Of a stretch of DNA of 40,916 nt, positions 33,021 through 40,106 are shown piece by piece. Both the position numbers and the translations under genes were made by a program. The notes beneath the pieces were generated by a model that was not told the origin of the DNA, searched no databases, and saw only the letters and a list, made by a program, of their open reading frames with translations. Location of the stretch: contig JAISOX010000137.1 in NCBI GenBank assembly GCA_031275325.1, positions 1 through 40,916 of the forward strand. The letters are read 5' to 3'. Each line of letters starts with the position of its first letter. Position 1 is the first letter of the stretch. The stretch comes from Treponema sp. Lineage in GTDB: Bacteria > Spirochaetota > Spirochaetia > Treponematales > Breznakiellaceae.

Positions 33021-35180
33021 TCAGCCGCCTGTCTTTGCCGTTTTCATGACCCGCATGGCGTTGAGAACAGCGATAAGGGCCACCCCCACATCCCCAAACA
33101 CCGCTTCCCACATGGTGGCTATGCCTAATGCTCCCATGACAAGGATAAGGCCCTTGACCGATAGAGCAAAGATGATGTTCTGCCAGACGATGGTCCGGGT
33201 CTTCCGGGCAATGCGGATTGCGGCGGCAATTTTTGAAGGTTCATCGGTCATCAGGACCACGTCAGCGGCTTCAATGGCCGCATCGGAACCAATGCCTCCC
33301 ATAGCGATGCCCACATCGCTGCGGGCCAGTACCGGCGCATCGTTGATGCCGTCTCCCACAAAAACCAGTTTACCCGAACTTGATTTATGCTGTTCCAGCT
33401 CTTCAAGGCACTCAACCTTTTGGTGGGGCAAAAGTTCCGTATAAACCGTATCGAGGCCGATCTGGTTGGCTATACTTTCGCCTACAGCCTTACTGTCTCC
33501 GGTGAACATGGCGATCCGTTTTACCCCGATGTTTCGCAACTCTTCAACCGCCCGTTTGCTGTCGGCCTTTAGCTCGTCGGAAATAACGATATACCCGGCA
33601 TACCCGCCGTTTACCGCCAGGTACACGAGGGTTCCCGGCTCATCCACCGCAGGAACAGGGATTTTTGCGGTTTCCAGGAGCCTGGCGTTTCCCGCCAGCA
33701 CCGTGTTTTCCCCGATATGGACGGAAACCCCTTTCCCGGCGATTTCTTCATAGCCCCCTATCACCCCGGGGTCAAGATCTTTTTTGTAAGCCTTCCTGAT
33801 TGAAAGGGCTATGGGGTGGTTAGAGTTTGATTCCGCATGAGCCCCGTAGTACAGCAGCTTTTCTTCGGTGAATTTCCCTGCCGGTACAATCTTGGTTACG
33901 CTGAACACCCCCCTGGTCAAGGTTCCGGTCTTGTCAAATACCACGGTGTCCACATTGGTAAGGGCTTCAAGGTAGTTGCTCCCTTTTATGAGGATACCCT
34001 TTCGTGAAGCGCCGCCAATACCGCCGAAGAAACTCAGCGGTATGGAGATAACCAGCGCGCAGGGGCAGGAAACCACCAGAAACACCAGCGCCCGGTTGAT
34101 CCATTCCGCGAAGGTCGCGCCGGGAATCAACAGGGGCGGAAGGACGGCCAGCGCGGCAGCGGAGAACACCACCGCAGGAGTATAGTACCGGGCGAATTGG
34201 GTAATGAAGTTTTCGGTAACGGATTTTTTGCTCCCCGCGTTTTGTACGAGGTTGAGGATCTTTGAAACCGTGGATTCCCCAAACTCCTTGCTTACTTCAA
34301 TGGTGAGGAGTCCGCTCTTGTTGATGGACCCTGAGAGAACCGCGCTGCCTTGCTCCACATCCCGGGGCAGGGATTCGCCGGTGAGGGCAGAGGTGTCCAG
34401 CGCGGAAAACCCCGCTACCACCACGCCGTCCAGGGGGATTTTTTCACCGGGCTTTACCACGATACGGTCCCCGATGCGTACCATTTCCGGGGACACCCGT
34501 TCAAGGCCGGCAGGGGTTTTCAGGTTGGCGTAATCGGGCCTGATGTCCATGAGGGCGGATATGGATTTGCGGGACCGTCCTACCGCGTAATCCTGAAAGG
34601 CCTCGCCTACCCGGTAAAAGATCATCACCGCCGCGCCTTCGGGGTATTCGCCGATGGCAAAGGCTCCGATGGTGGCGATACCCATTAAAAAATTTTCGTC
34701 GAATATTTCGCCTCTGGTACTATTCCTGATTGCCTTGATAAGCACTTCTCCGCCCACCAGGAGATAGCTTGCCAGAAAGAGGGCAAGCCGCATAAGGGAG
34801 GGCAGCGTGATGGACGGGGCATAATCAAAGACCATGCCCAGGACAAAGAGGGCCATACCAAGGATAAGGCTTATCCGCCGAAACCGGTCTTTTACCAACC
34901 CGGGGCGCTCCTTGTCTTTCGCGGCTTCCCGGTTCGGAAAAAGAACCATGTCCCGCAGTTTAACAGAAGGCTCAAGCCCTTTGATGATTCCGCTGGTCCG
35001 GGCCATGATGTCGTCCCATCGGGCTGAGTCCCGGGTTTCGATGGTAAGTTTTTGCACGGAAAAATCGACCAGCGCCCGGCTTACCCCTTCCAGCGCGCTG
35101 ATATGCTTTTCAATTTTTGCCGCGCATTTGGGACAACAGAGGTTGTCCAGAATATACTCCCGTTTTAATGCCGCTTCCAT
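33021..35180 (-). CDS. zntA: Zn2+/Cd2+/Pb2+-exporting P-type ATPase
   Basis: P1B-type ATPase that pumps divalent soft metals out of the cytoplasm. The ATG at 35180 has GGGGGA just upstream; an ATG at 35195 overlapping the preceding stop is the alternative. In 719 residues: an N-terminal heavy-metal-associated domain with CCPKC (Cys16 and Cys19), eight membrane helices, the actuator TGES (ALTGESLP), the metal-site CPC at 372-374 (VSCPCALVISIP), the phosphorylation site DKTGTLT at Asp416, SNHPIALSI, and the hinge GDGINDAPVLARSDVGIAMG. CPC with this regulator and chaperone context indicates a Zn/Cd/Pb pump rather than Cu. Third gene of arsR-chaperone-zntA. A 199-bp part of it is duplicated at 26237-26435. 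Confidence 0.93.
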   Translation of the reverse strand: MEAALKREYILDNLCCPKCAAKIEKHISALEGVSRALVDFSVQKLTIETRDSARWDDIMARTSGIIKGLEPSVKLRDMVLFPNREAAKDKERPGLVKDRFRRISLILGMALFVLGMVFDYAPSITLPSLMRLALFLASYLLVGGEVLIKAIRNSTRGEIFDENFLMGIATIGAFAIGEYPEGAAVMIFYRVGEAFQDYAVGRSRKSISALMDIRPDYANLKTPAGLERVSPEMVRIGDRIVVKPGEKIPLDGVVVAGFSALDTSALTGESLPRDVEQGSAVLSGSINKSGLLTIEVSKEFGESTVSKILNLVQNAGSKKSVTENFITQFARYYTPAVVFSAAALAVLPPLLIPGATFAEWINRALVFLVVSCPCALVISIPLSFFGGIGGASRKGILIKGSNYLEALTNVDTVVFDKTGTLTRGVFSVTKIVPAGKFTEEKLLYYGAHAESNSNHPIALSIRKAYKKDLDPGVIGGYEEIAGKGVSVHIGENTVLAGNARLLETAKIPVPAVDEPGTLVYLAVNGGYAGYIVISDELKADSKRAVEELRNIGVKRIAMFTGDSKAVGESIANQIGLDTVYTELLPHQKVECLEELEQHKSSSGKLVFVGDGINDAPVLARSDVGIAMGGIGSDAAIEAADVVLMTDEPSKIAAAIRIARKTRTIVWQNIIFALSVKGLILVMGALGIATMWEAVFGDVGVALIAVLNAMRVMKTAKTGG

Positions 35181-35188
35181 GATTCCCC

Positions 35189-35410
35189 CTAACATGCCTT
35201 AACGATGATATCCTCATCAATGCTCCGGGCAATACCCGCGATGGTTTCAAAGAGGGCGCTTTCGTCTCCCGCGTATGCAAGGGTGAGCCGGGTGTTCTGA
35301 AAATCCACCGACGCCTGTTCTACCCCTGGCAGTTGCTTGACCTTTTCGTCAATTTGGGCTGCACAATTAGGGCAGCAGAGCCCTTCCAATAGGTAGGTCT
35401 TTCTGGTCAT
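35189..35410 (-). CDS. Heavy-metal-associated domain protein (CopZ-like metallochaperone)
   Basis: A small 73-residue ferredoxin-fold HMA protein. GLCCPNCAAQIDEKVKQLPG carries the CxxC metal site, followed by VEQASVDFQNTRLTLAYAGD. It is nearly the same design as the N-terminal HMA domain of the adjacent ATPase (NLCCPKCAAKIEKHISALEG), so it may deliver metal to the pump, or derive from it by duplication. The ATG at 35410 is chosen with AAGGAG eight bases upstream; a GTG at 35419 is in frame but lies within the ribosome binding site. Its stop (35189-35191) overlaps the alternative zntA start, so the two are coupled. Confidence 0.85.
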   Translation of the reverse strand: MTRKTYLLEGLCCPNCAAQIDEKVKQLPGVEQASVDFQNTRLTLAYAGDESALFETIAGIARSIDEDIIVKAC

Positions 35411-35430
35411 ATCTAACACTCCTTAAAAAA

Positions 35431-35465
35431 TAATTACTGAACAACTGATGATTCGTTCAACTGTT
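35431..35465 (-). promoter_or_regulatory. Second promoter and ArsR-type operator before the chaperone gene
   Basis: TGAAC (plus 35438-35442) and GTTCA (35455-35459) form an imperfect SmtB/CadC-like box. The 12-mer CGTTCAACTGTT (35454-35465) recurs in inverted orientation upstream of arsR (35867-35878). On the minus strand TTGAAC (35455-35460), 18 bases, TAATTA (35431-35436) gives a plausible promoter fully covered by this box. Confidence 0.6.
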
Positions 35466-35490
35466 TGCGTAAAAAAAAACAACTCCCTCA

Positions 35491-35856
35491 TTACTCAAGG
35501 ACATGGATCAAGCCCTGATCAAAGATGGTTCCCACATGTTCATCCTCCAGGGAATAGTAGACCACCTTTCCCTCCCTGCGGTACTTCACCAGCCGGGTCT
35601 GCCTGAGGGTTCTCAACTGATGGGAAATAGCGGACTTGCTCATGCCCAAAAGGGCCGCAATATCGCAGACGCACATTTCCGCCCGCAGAAGGGCGCAGAG
35701 GATCTTAACCCTGGTGGAATCGCTGAACACCTTAAACAGATCCGCCAGATCCAGCAATACCTCGTCATTGGGCATCTTTTCCCGGACCGCGGCTACCACA
35801 TCCTCGTGAATTACATTGCAATCAAGGCTTTCAATGTCTGCAGCGTCTTTTTTCAT
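35491..35856 (-). CDS. ArsR/SmtB-family metal-sensing repressor (Zn-type)
   Basis: A winged-helix repressor that leaves DNA when metal binds; 121 residues, as for SmtB/CadC. The sensor helix-3 motif is EMCVCDIA (Cys62, Cys64) and the recognition helix MSKSAISHQLRTLRQ. The wing is VKYRREGKVVYYSL. The last helix has Asp105, His107, His118 and Glu121, exactly the D-x-H...H-x2-E spacing of the SmtB alpha-5 zinc site, so zinc sensing through that site is likely, with the CxC adding Cd/Pb capability as in CadC. It is the first gene of arsR-chaperone-zntA. The promoter with an overlapping operator lies immediately upstream. Confidence 0.92.
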   Translation of the reverse strand: MKKDAADIESLDCNVIHEDVVAAVREKMPNDEVLLDLADLFKVFSDSTRVKILCALLRAEMCVCDIAALLGMSKSAISHQLRTLRQTRLVKYRREGKVVYYSLEDEHVGTIFDQGLIHVLE

Positions 35857-35866
35857 AAGTCTCCTT

Positions 35867-35921
35867 AACAGTTGAACGCATGAACATATATAAAGATACA
35901 GGGGTTTATGATACGGGTCAA
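35867..35921 (-). promoter_or_regulatory. arsR promoter with overlapping operator
   Basis: Minus strand TTGACC (plus 35916-35921), 17 bases, TATCTT (35893-35898). Downstream of the -10 come ATATGTTCATG and then CGTTCAACTGTT (35867-35878), the same 12-mer found before the chaperone gene. A repressor there would cover the start site. The element runs up to the ribosome binding site TAAGGAG. Confidence 0.75.
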
Positions 35922-35929
35922 GAGGGTTT

Positions 35930-36124
35930 TTGAATTTTTTCTATATCTTCCTTTTATTTTGCAGGTTTGTCCCAGACCACAAGGACAGTTTAGCCTTTCC
36001 GCAGGGGCGGGGATCTGCCAAGTATGATAGAAGGGTAAAGACAATAAGGGCGCAAAAAATACTATGAAATGATGCTAACCAGAGCAATCACCCGCCTCCA
36101 TTGCCAAGATCGCCAATGCAAACC
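35930..36124. other. Intergenic region, possible mobile-element scrap
   Basis: AT-rich then mixed sequence between arsR and the large array. GTATGATAGAAGGGTAAAG followed by ATACTATG resembles the sequence just upstream of the IS5 relic (CTATGATAGGGTAAAGGC, ATAGTATGG), so it may be a left-end remnant. No gene seen. Confidence 0.3.
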
Positions 36125-37618
36125 CTAGCTGTCTTGCTGGGCCGTCCGGCTGTCTTGCTGGGCGGTCTAGCTGTCTTGCTAGACCATCCGGCTGTCTTGC
36201 TGGACTACCTAGCTGTCTTGCTGGGCAGTCCGGCTGTCTTGCTTGGCGGTCTAGCTGTCTTGCTGGACCATCCGGCTGTCTTGCTGGGCGGTCTAGCTGT
36301 CTTGCTGGACCGTCCGGCTGTCTTGCTGGGCCATCCGGCTGTTTTGCTGGGCGGTCTAGCTGTCTTGCTGGACCATCCGGCTGTCTTGCTGGGCGGTCTA
36401 GCTGTCTTGCTGGACCATCCGGCTGTCTTGCTGGGCGGTCTAGCGGTCTTGCTGGGCTATCGGGCTGTCTTGCTTGGCCGTCCGGCTGTCTTGCTTGGCC
36501 ATCAGGCTGTCTTGCTTGGCCGTCCGGCTGTCTTGCTGGGCGGTTCGGCTGTCTTGCTGGACCATCCGGCTGTCTTGCTGGGCTATCCGGCGGTCTTGCT
36601 GGGCGGTCTAGCTGTCTTGCTGGACCATCCGGCTGTCTTGCTGGGCGGTTCGGCTGTCCTGCTGGGCGGTTCGGCTGTCCTGCTGGGCGGTTCGGCTGTC
36701 TTGCTGGGCGGTCTAGCTGTCTTGCTGGACCATCCGGCTGTCTTGCTGGGCGGTCTAGCTGTCTTGCTGTACCATCCGGCGGTCTTGCTGGACCATCCGG
36801 CTGTCTTGCTGAGCTATCCGGCTGTCTTGCTGGGCGGTCTAGCTGTTTTGCTGGGCCGTCCGGCTGTCTTGCTGGACCATCCGGCTGTCTTGCTGGACTG
36901 TCTGGCTGTCTTGCTGGACTATCCGGCGGTCTTGCTGGACCATCCGGCTGTCTTGCTGGGCGGTCTAGCTGTCTTGCTGGACCATCCGGCGGTCTTGCTG
37001 GACCATCCGGCGGTCTTGCTGGACCATCCGGCTGTCTTGCTGGGCGGTCTAGCTGTCTTGCTTGACCATCCGGCTGTCTTGCTGGACCATCCGGCTGTCT
37101 TGCTGGGCGGTCTAGCTGTTTTGCTGGGCCATCTAGCTGTCTTGCTGTACCATCCGGCTGTCTTGCTGGGCCATCTAGCTGTCTTGCTGGGCCGTCCGGC
37201 TGTCTTGCTGGACCATCCGGCTGTCTTGCTGGGCGGTCTAGCTGTCTTGCTGGGCCGTCCGGCTGTCTTGCTGGGCCATCTAGCTGTCTTGCTGGGCCGT
37301 CCGGCTGTCTTGCTGTACCATCCGGCTGTCTTGCTGGACCATCCGGCTGTCTTGCTGGACCATCCGGCTGTCTTGTTGGGCGGTCTAGCTGTCTTGCTGG
37401 GCCGTCCGGCTGTCTTGCTGGGCGGTCTAGCTGTCTTGCTGGACTATCCGGCTGTCTTGCTGGGCCGTCCGGCTGTCTTGCTGGGCCGTCCGGCTGTCTT
37501 GCTGGACCATCCGGCTGTCTTGCTGGGCCATCCGGCTGTCTTGCTGGGCCGTCCGGCTGTCTTGCTGAACTATCCGGCTGTCTTGCTGGGCCGTCCGGCG
37601 GTCCTGCTGGACCATCCG
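36125..37618. repeat. Large 21-bp palindromic tandem array, about 71 units, no indels
   Basis: GCTGTCTTGCTGG-type units begin at 36128, and the phase is exact to 37577 (1449 bases, 69 x 21) and beyond. Unit core: GCTGG, five bases ending in T, then C[C/T][G/A]GC; spacer TGTCTT. Two dominant cores are GCTGGACCATCCGGC and GCTGGGCGGTCTAGC, interspersed with GCTGGGCCGTCCGGC and others. All fold into six-base-pair stems on the plus strand if G-T pairs are allowed. One frame stays open for 517 codons (repeating LLxxxAV), an expected by-product of a 21-bp period. It lies between divergent arsR and a lipoprotein gene. Confidence 0.95.
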
Positions 37619-38095
37619 AATGGCAGGATATTAAACGGGAATAACCAGGGATAATTCCGGTTGAACTTGCTATCTATCACCCGTTATGCCAAGATTAGTA
37701 CCTTGTTCTATACCAAGACATACAAATAGAAGCGGAATTTTTGGGGTTGTACGATGAACAGCGGCATTCCTGAAAGCCTTATCACCATACTGAAGGGAAT
37801 TCTCAAAGGACCGCCCATATCTGAGGCGCCGATCCCTATGAAGCATGGGTATATTTAGAAAAATATGCATAAAATCATAATATAATCTAATGTATTTTGG
37901 GATTTATATTTCTATACTTTAAATAATCGCTGAGTCTGTTCTGAAATCTTTATCGCAGGATATGTTCCGACACCTGTACCTCAAGACTCAACAAAGAAAG
38001 AATGGTAATTACCTGAGGTTTTTTCAAAATGTCCGATGCGGAAAAAGCCTCGCCTATCTTTCATACCCGATGGGTATTAAGAAGGAGTTGTTTGT
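37619..38095. other. Intergenic region upstream of the vWA lipoprotein
   Basis: No gene that I can support. A 66-codon minus-strand frame (37670-37870) has no recognisable family. The middle (37855-37930) is AT-rich with a TATAAT at about 37881 that could be a distant promoter. Close to the start, ATACCC (38063-38068) and GGGTAT (38072-38077) form a tight hairpin just ahead of the ribosome binding site AAGGAG. Confidence 0.4.
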
Positions 38096-39667
38096 ATGAG
38101 AAAACCATGGCTGCTCTTGCCTGTTTTTGTATGCTTAGGCTTTTTGAGCTGTTCTGATACTCCTGCGGCTAGGGATGATCCGGCTCCCCTGGCAGAGACA
38201 GCGCGGTCAAGCGAGCAGAATACTGAAGAGGCTCAAGCAGGGGTCTATATTGGCTTACTTTCCTTTGCCGGGGCGGTACAGGATCTGACCGGCGGCGCTT
38301 TGATTTATCTGAACGATGAAGGGAGAAACCAGCTCTTACAGTCCCTGTCCAAGTACAACCGGGCCTCTGGTTCAGGAACCGCCTTATACTATGCGGTTCA
38401 TCAAGCGTTACATAATCTCAACGCCCAGGAATCTTCATTTCCCCATAACCTCAGTTCGATTAATCTCATTACCTTTACCGACGGCCTGGATAATAATTCC
38501 ACCAGCCTGGCCCTTCCCGTAATAGAAGATCAAGATTTCAGGGGTACATCCACTGAGTCTTATGCATCGTATATTACCCAACAAATTGCAGAACGGCGTA
38601 TCGCGGATACGCCGATTACCGCCTTTGCCGCGGGGGTCCAAGGCGGCGATGTGGAGGATCAAGCGGCCTTTAGTTCGACTTTGCAGTCTCTGGCCAGTAC
38701 CACCGGTACGAGCGCTACTAATTTCTATGAACTCACTGATTTTTCAGAATTGAACCAAAAATTTCAAGATATAGCGAATAACCTCACGATTATTAACCGG
38801 GATCTTACGTTTACCATTAATACCCCTTCTTATCAGCCGGGGACCAAGATCCGGATGACCTTTGATGTAGCAGAGCCTACCCTGGAGGCATTCTCCAAAT
38901 CTACCCGGTATGTAGAGGGTGAAGTCAGTATCAGGGATGCAGCCTATGCATTGATCCATATTACCTTTTCTGAGGGGGTTTCCTCTTCTTCTGAAGAACC
39001 GGTACAAGGGGTCTTGAATGGTACTGAGGTAAGCTATATCTTTAACGATTTTGTAGTATCCGATGCTAAATGGCAGCTTCAGCAATGGATTCTCAGTCCT
39101 GGATCTACTACCTGGCAGCGTAACAGCGAGTATACCATGGGAGATTCCTTAAAAATTGCAGTGGAAAAACGTTCATCCGTCATATATCTGGCGCTTGACA
39201 ATAGCCGGTCCCTGGCAGACGCGGATGTGGCTTCCATACGGAATGCGGTGGAAGGTTTTGTTAACCTGTTATACCTGAAATTATACCCCGGTTCCACAGT
39301 TTCTCAAAGCGCGCAACCCAATCAAAGCATCGTCAATCTGCAAAACAATATTTGGCAGGAAGAGGACATCGCCTCTGGAGCGTACCGCTATTACCGTTTC
39401 CATGCACAAGCAGGACAATCCTACCTCGTCCGCTGGAACGATTCCCTTGAAGGGGATGGTACGAAAACCGGAGACATCCTCGTTACCCTGTACCGGGAAG
39501 ACAGCAACACCTCCCTGTACTTCGGCGTAGACTCAGGATTTAAGGATCCTCCCCGGATTTCCGTAACTGAGGACACGGATATTTTAATAGAGGTGAAAGG
39601 ATATACTGCGGACCACAACAGGGGGACCTACGCCCTTATGTATCAACAAGCGCCCAGTGGTTTTTAG
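38096..39667 (+). CDS. Surface or periplasmic lipoprotein with permuted vWA elements and C-terminal beta domain
   Basis: A 523-residue lipoprotein; the signal peptide ends FLSC with Cys19, a relaxed spirochaetal lipobox. Residues 48-225 resemble a von Willebrand A domain from its second strand on: VYIGLLSFAG, GSGTALYYAVHQAL (metal-site Thr) and INLITFTDGLDNNS (metal-site Asp), ending FYELTDFSELNQKFQDIA. The first vWA strand with the DxSxS metal motif is missing there. It appears instead at residues 362-395 as VIYLALDNSRSL followed by a helix. The C-terminal 110 residues (ASGAYRYYRFHAQAGQSYLV, DILVTLYRED, ILIEVKGYTA) look like a PPC-type beta domain. AAGGAG precedes the ATG. Single gene with its own terminator. 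Ligand and role unknown; adhesion is a guess. Confidence 0.8.
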   Translation: MRKPWLLLPVFVCLGFLSCSDTPAARDDPAPLAETARSSEQNTEEAQAGVYIGLLSFAGAVQDLTGGALIYLNDEGRNQLLQSLSKYNRASGSGTALYYAVHQALHNLNAQESSFPHNLSSINLITFTDGLDNNSTSLALPVIEDQDFRGTSTESYASYITQQIAERRIADTPITAFAAGVQGGDVEDQAAFSSTLQSLASTTGTSATNFYELTDFSELNQKFQDIANNLTIINRDLTFTINTPSYQPGTKIRMTFDVAEPTLEAFSKSTRYVEGEVSIRDAAYALIHITFSEGVSSSSEEPVQGVLNGTEVSYIFNDFVVSDAKWQLQQWILSPGSTTWQRNSEYTMGDSLKIAVEKRSSVIYLALDNSRSLADADVASIRNAVEGFVNLLYLKLYPGSTVSQSAQPNQSIVNLQNNIWQEEDIASGAYRYYRFHAQAGQSYLVRWNDSLEGDGTKTGDILVTLYREDSNTSLYFGVDSGFKDPPRISVTEDTDILIEVKGYTADHNRGTYALMYQQAPSGF

Positions 39668-39724
39668 TCCTGTTGCTGCGGTTCCCCTATTCCGGTCAGC
39701 GAAACCCATAACCAGTTGAAACAG

Positions 39725-39754
39725 TGCAGGGGTCTAGCCCCTGCATTTTCTTTT
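39725..39754 (+). terminator. Intrinsic terminator of the vWA lipoprotein gene
   Basis: TGCAGGGG (39725-39732) pairs perfectly with CCCCTGCA (39738-39745) around a five-base loop and is followed by TTTTCTTTT. It lies 58 bases after the stop codon. Confidence 0.9.
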
Positions 39755-39830
39755 ATACCATGGCCGCAGGATGGCAGGGTACAAAAAATCAAAAAAATAA
39801 AAACCGGTCTTCTGCGGAGGCTGTTGCAAA

Positions 39831-39995
39831 AGAGGGTTGCCCGGAAACTTCTGGTTCCGTCGAACTTCCGGGTTCGCCAACAAGCGCTTACAAATAACAA
39901 AAAACAAAGGGGATTTCATTAAAAGATCCCCATTTTTTGGAGACCTATACCGGCTTAAAGTCCGCGAGAACCAACCGGGTTGACGAACAGATTTA
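39831..39995 (+). repeat. Intergenic hairpin element, copy 2 of a repeat family
   Basis: The same order of parts as 20401-20532: GTTG.CCGGAAACTT, loop GTCGAAC, GCCAACAA, A-rich linker, hairpin GGGGAT/ATCCCC ending in TTTTTT, then TATACCGGCTTAAAGTCCGC, and here a further right part AGAACCAACCGGGTTGACGAAC. Stem sequences differ between copies but the pairing is kept. The remaining bases to 40106 hold nothing that I recognise. Confidence 0.5.
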
Positions 39996-40106
39996 TTTAC
40001 CCTTACCGCTCAAGATCGAGGACTGACATCCCCATAATCCGTGAAATTACGGATGTGGATTAAAAAAGCCTGCATTCCGCCCGCTGCCCCTTCTGATCCG
40101 CGTCTA

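Noticed and set aside
36125-37618. CRISPR array
   Set aside because: The units are contiguous 21-mers with a common spacer segment; there are no unique spacers, and no cas genes in the window.
36101-37654. A 517-codon open frame repeating LLxxxAV, which looks like a leucine-rich repeat protein
   Set aside because: It is the translation of the 21-bp array. Any stop-free 21-bp unit gives a long frame. There is no ribosome binding site or signal peptide, and substitutions follow stem positions rather than synonymous sites.
37670-37870. 66-codon minus-strand gene downstream of the large array
   Set aside because: No ribosome binding site and no family recognised; it could be a scrap of a mobile element but is not supportable as a gene.
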